The position numbers were made by a program, and so were the translations under genes. Under the pieces are notes generated by a model. It was given only the letters and a program-made list of their open reading frames with translations. It was not told the DNA's origin and did no database searches. A stretch of 64,000 nucleotides of DNA from Xylophilus sp. Leaf220 (lineage in GTDB: Bacteria > Pseudomonadota > Gammaproteobacteria > Burkholderiales > Burkholderiaceae_C), in the NCBI RefSeq assembly GCF_001421705.1, contig NZ_LMKO01000022.1, forward strand, positions 124,339 to 188,338, read 5' to 3'. This document shows positions 60,980 to 64,000 of the stretch, one piece after another (within the stretch, counting starts at the first letter, position 1; every line of letters starts with the position of its first letter).

Positions 60980-63903
60980 CGGGAATCTCCTGGGTTGTGG
61001 GGGTTACGGGGCAGCAGCCCCTGCAGCACCGACAGGAAGCGCTGCTCGCTGGTGCGCGACTTGGCCAGCGCCGCCTGCACCTGTTCCAGCTGGCCGCCCG
61101 AGAGTTCGTTGGCCGACATGACCACCACCGGCAGGCCGGGATGCTGCCGGTGCAGCTCGTCGAGCAGGTCCCAGCCGTTGCCGTCCGGCAGGCCCAGGTC
61201 GAGCAGCACCAGATCGTAGCTGCCCTGCGCCAGCAGGCCGCGGGCCTCGGCCAGCGTGTTGGCTCCGTCGAAGTCGGCGATGGCCGCGCCCTGGCCGGCG
61301 ATCACCTGGCGCAGGTCGGCGTCGTCCTCGATGTGCAGCACCCGCGGCTTGCCTTCGGCACCGGGGCGCATCACATGGCGCAGGGCGGAGAGCAGGTGGC
61401 GCTCGTCGATCGGCTTGTCGAGCCAGTCGATCGCGCTGAAGCTGCCGCTGAGCGCCAGCCGGCCCGCATCGCTCGCGGCCGAGATCACCACCACCGGCAG
61501 GCCGGCGGTGCGCGGATCGGCCCGCAGCTCGCGCACCAGCTCGGCGCCGTTGCCGTCGGGCAGGCGCAGGTCGAGCGTCATGGCAGCGAAGCCGCCGGCC
61601 AGCGCCTTCTCGCGCGCCTGCTGGGCGGTGTGGGCCAGTTCCACCTGGTAGCCGGCGCGTCCGAGCATGACCTTGAGCAGGTGGGCGATGTCGGGCTCGT
61701 CCTCCACCACCAGCAGCTTCAGGCCGTTGCCGGGCACCGCGTCGGCGGCCACCCGCGCCTCGGCGGCCGCATCGACCACCGGAAGCTCGAACCAGAACAC
61801 CGAGCCCTGTCCTTCGGCCGATTCGAAGCCCACCTGGCCCGCCATGCGCTCGACCAGCTCCTTGGTGATCGCCAGGCCCAGGCCGGTGCCGCCCTTCTGC
61901 CGGGTGTCGGACGCATCGGCCTGCGCGAACTTCTGGAAGATGCGCGAGCGGAACGCCGCCGGGATGCCCGGACCCCGGTCGTGCACGCTGACCCGCACCA
62001 CCGGGCCGCGGCGCTGCGCGACCACGTCGACGACGGCGCCCGCCGGCGAGAACTTGGCGGCGTTGGAGATGAAGTTGGCCAGCACCTGCTGCAGCCGCAT
62101 CGCGTCGATCCGCACCTGCACGTCGGTCTCGCACGCCAGCTCGAACCGCACGCCGTGCTGCTGGGCATAGGACTGGTTGGCGGCCACCGCCTCCTCCAGC
62201 ACCGGCCGCAGCGGCTGCTCGCGCAGGTCGAGCGTCATCTGGCCGGCCACCAGCTTGTCCATGTCGAGCAGGTCGTTGATCAGCAGGCTCAGCCGGTTGC
62301 TGTTCTGGTGGGCGATCGACAGCATCTGCCGCATCATCGGCGGCACCTCGCCGAGCGCGCCGCCGTTGACCAGGCCGAGCGATCCGGCGATCGAGGTGAG
62401 CGGCGTGCGCAGCTCGTGGCTCACGGTGGAGACGAACTCGCTCTTCATCCGCTCGCTGCGCTTGCGCTCGGTGATGTCGCGCAGGTTCACCATGATCTTC
62501 TGTGCGTCGCCCACCGTGACCCGGGTGGCCGTCACCTCCAGCTCCAGCGCGTGGCCGTCGCGGTGCTCGGCACCGCGCTCGTGGGCGCTGTCGGCGGCGC
62601 TGTCGGTGGCATCGGCCAGCTGCCGTGCCAGGCCGCCGTCGGGGTCACCCAGCAGCTCGGGCAGGCTCCGGCCGATCGCGTCGGCCAGCGCGTGGCCGGT
62701 GATGGCGGCGACCCGGGCGTTGGCGTCGGTGATGCGCCAGGTCGCCGGCTCCATCAGCACGATGCCGTCGGACGACTGCTGGAACTGGCGCTGCAGGAAA
62801 TCGCGCTCGCGCTGCAGCTGGCGGTCCTGCTCGTCGCGCAGGGCCAGCAGGCGGTTGAACGCGGCGGAGAGCTGGCCGACCTCGTCGTTGCGCCACACTT
62901 TCAGGGTGCGGCCGGCGGTGCGGCCCTCGGCCATGTCGTTGATCGTCGTCGCCGCGATGCCCAGCGGCGCCAGGGTGCGCCGCAGCAGCCACCAGACCGC
63001 GGCCGCCACGGCCGCCATCAGCAGCACGATCATGGCCAGGCACTGCGCCATCAGCCGGCGGATCGGCGCGAACGCCTCGTCCTGCGACTGGGTCTGCACC
63101 AGCAGCCAGCCGGTCTCGGGCAGCGTGTCGGCCGCATACAGCAGGCGCTGGCCCTGCGCATCGGCGGCGCTGCCGACGGTGCTGCCGCCACGGACCGCGT
63201 CGAGCAGCGGGCTGGCGCCGGCGGCGGGCAGCGGCTGCAGCGCCTCGGCGCGGCCGGTGGCGGTGACGTAGATCCGCGCCGCAGGGTCGATGATGGCCAG
63301 CGCGCCGGTGCCGTTGATCATCTCGCTCTCGACCCGGTCGAACAGGCTGCCTTCCGACAGCTCCAGGATGCCGACCACAAGGGCGATGGTCTGCCCGCCC
63401 GCCACCCGCAAAGGCTGCACCATCGCGATCTGCGGCACCTTCAAGGCCTTGCCCAGCATCGGCTGCCCGAGCACCGGCTTTCCGCTGGCCAGGGCCTCGG
63501 CGACGACCGGAAAGTCGATGTACGACCGCCCGAGCCGGCCGGGCACCGCCAAGGTTTCCGCCACGCCGACGCCTTGCCCGTCGAGCACCAGCACGCCGCC
63601 CCGGAAGAGCTGGTTGAGCGTGTTGCGGTTGCGCAGCAGGGCCTGGAGCCGGTCGTTCGGCAGCAGCGCGCCGTCTTCCTGCAACTGCGGCGCTAGCCCT
63701 TCCAATGCGGTGCGGCGCGCACCGAACTCGTTGTGCAGCCGCCGCACGATCGCCTGCACCGAGCCCTGCTGCTCGCGCAGCAGCATGTCGCGTGTGCCGC
63801 TCCACAGCACCTGGCCGGTCAGGAAGGCCAACGCCGCGGTGGCCACCAGCATGCCGAGCAGCACGATCAGGAGGATTCTTTTCTGGATGCTGGACGTGTG
63901 CAT
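60976..63903 (-). CDS. Hybrid sensor histidine kinase (dCACHE-HAMP-PAS-HK-REC-REC)
   Basis: A 975-residue membrane kinase, start at 63903 chosen for its clean first helix. Helix 1 spans about 9-30, a periplasmic sensing domain 35-285 (CACHE-like), and helix 2 287-306. HAMP, then PAS (about 365-480), HisKA with His496 (VSHELRTPL) and HATPase (NAAKFSP, DRGPGIP, GGTGLGLAI) follow. Two receivers end it, Asp778 and Asp902. The signal is unknown. Together with the next two genes it forms a complete phosphorelay. Confidence 0.94.
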   Translation of the reverse strand: MHTSSIQKRILLIVLLGMLVATAALAFLTGQVLWSGTRDMLLREQQGSVQAIVRRLHNEFGARRTALEGLAPQLQEDGALLPNDRLQALLRNRNTLNQLFRGGVLVLDGQGVGVAETLAVPGRLGRSYIDFPVVAEALASGKPVLGQPMLGKALKVPQIAMVQPLRVAGGQTIALVVGILELSEGSLFDRVESEMINGTGALAIIDPAARIYVTATGRAEALQPLPAAGASPLLDAVRGGSTVGSAADAQGQRLLYAADTLPETGWLLVQTQSQDEAFAPIRRLMAQCLAMIVLLMAAVAAAVWWLLRRTLAPLGIAATTINDMAEGRTAGRTLKVWRNDEVGQLSAAFNRLLALRDEQDRQLQRERDFLQRQFQQSSDGIVLMEPATWRITDANARVAAITGHALADAIGRSLPELLGDPDGGLARQLADATDSAADSAHERGAEHRDGHALELEVTATRVTVGDAQKIMVNLRDITERKRSERMKSEFVSTVSHELRTPLTSIAGSLGLVNGGALGEVPPMMRQMLSIAHQNSNRLSLLINDLLDMDKLVAGQMTLDLREQPLRPVLEEAVAANQSYAQQHGVRFELACETDVQVRIDAMRLQQVLANFISNAAKFSPAGAVVDVVAQRRGPVVRVSVHDRGPGIPAAFRSRIFQKFAQADASDTRQKGGTGLGLAITKELVERMAGQVGFESAEGQGSVFWFELPVVDAAAEARVAADAVPGNGLKLLVVEDEPDIAHLLKVMLGRAGYQVELAHTAQQAREKALAGGFAAMTLDLRLPDGNGAELVRELRADPRTAGLPVVVISAASDAGRLALSGSFSAIDWLDKPIDERHLLSALRHVMRPGAEGKPRVLHIEDDADLRQVIAGQGAAIADFDGANTLAEARGLLAQGSYDLVLLDLGLPDGNGWDLLDELHRQHPGLPVVVMSANELSGGQLEQVQAALAKSRTSEQRFLSVLQGLLPRNPHNPGDSR

Positions 63904-63934
63904 GGTGGGGCGCGGAGGACCGCCTGAAAGGGAA

Positions 63935-63954
63935 GCGGGCGCCGAAGCGCCCGC
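63935..63954 (-). terminator. UUCG-loop terminator of the gene entering from the right
   Basis: On the minus strand GCGGGCGC and GCGCCCGC form a perfect eight-base stem closed by the stable loop TTCG, followed by TTCCCTTTC. It lies 25 bases after the stop at 63980 and just before the sensor kinase. Confidence 0.75.
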
Positions 63955-63979
63955 CGGGGTTCGCAAGCCGCGCAGGCTA

Positions 63980-64000
63980 TCAGAACAGCACGCGGCTGCG
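63980..64000 (-). CDS. C-terminal fragment of a probable outer-membrane protein
   Basis: Only the last codons are in the window: Arg-Ser-Arg-Val-Leu-Phe then TGA. A terminal Phe after a hydrophobic/basic alternation is the usual end of outer-membrane beta-barrels (porins, receptors). The reading frame is supported by the terminator directly after it. The identity of the barrel cannot be told. Confidence 0.4.
   Translation of the reverse strand, partial: RSRVLF

Overview
The window is high-GC, gene-dense chromosomal DNA. It most likely comes from a betaproteobacterium of the order Burkholderiales, family Comamonadaceae. The evidence is the neighbourhoods lolB-ispE-tRNA-Gln-prs-rplY-pth and fmdB-DUF502-aspS-nudB, the ~1300-residue FAD/Fe-S fusion oxidoreductase, and short GCTAT...ATAGC repeats of a kind familiar from that family. 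The genus cannot be fixed from sequence reading alone. No prophage, insertion sequence, CRISPR array or rRNA operon was seen, and no gap above 300 bases lacks a gene.

Layout. 1-4.6 kb: an EI24 membrane protein cut by the window edge, a sterol-desaturase-like hydroxylase, a polysaccharide deacetylase with a secreted beta-propeller protein, and an RsuA-type pseudouridine synthase. 4.6-13.2 kb: hrcA diverges from nadK-recN-rapZ; facing them is mutM, a dynamin-like GTPase and mutY in one unit. 13.3-19.1 kb: an exported TPR protein, lolB, ispE, tRNA-Gln, prs, rplY and pth (cell envelope, isoprenoids, PRPP, translation). 19.2-27.0 kb: a DUF2946 protein, a TonB-dependent receptor and a complete peptide/nickel-type ABC importer with a two-in-one ATPase, probably a chelate or metallophore uptake route. 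An EamA exporter and a 2[4Fe-4S] ferredoxin follow. 28.8-34.2 kb: a second, separately built peptide/nickel-type ABC importer.

34.4-44.6 kb: a glycine-rich RRM protein, a TTC38-like TPR protein overlapping tail-to-tail with a histidine phosphatase, a Yip1 membrane protein, an EAL phosphodiesterase, DUF429 and EamA proteins, a short BLUF photoreceptor, folE, and a pseudo-receiver/TPR protein. 44.6-48.0 kb: the fmdB-DUF502-aspS-nudB unit. 48.1-58.8 kb: a sodium:solute symporter, the ubiquinone genes ubiE/ubiJ/ubiB with a Tim44-like gene among them, DUF971, a HIT hydrolase and the FAD/Fe-S oxidoreductase. 58.9-63.9 kb: a hybrid sensor kinase, a single-domain receiver and an Hpt-REC-REC-GGDEF protein, tightly overlapping, which together look like a full phosphorelay ending in cyclic di-GMP synthesis. 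The window closes on the last codons of an outer-membrane protein and its UUCG-loop terminator.

The most unusual pattern is a dispersed palindromic repeat with six copies. Three lie inside the 5' ends of genes, where they encode a lipoprotein lipobox, a secretion signal and the N-terminal tail of an ABC ATPase. Other points of interest are a hairpin hiding the ribosome binding site of the RRM gene, a split BLUF/EAL pair, a receiver domain with Glu at the phosphorylation site, and a dynamin-like GTPase between the two 8-oxoguanine repair glycosylases.
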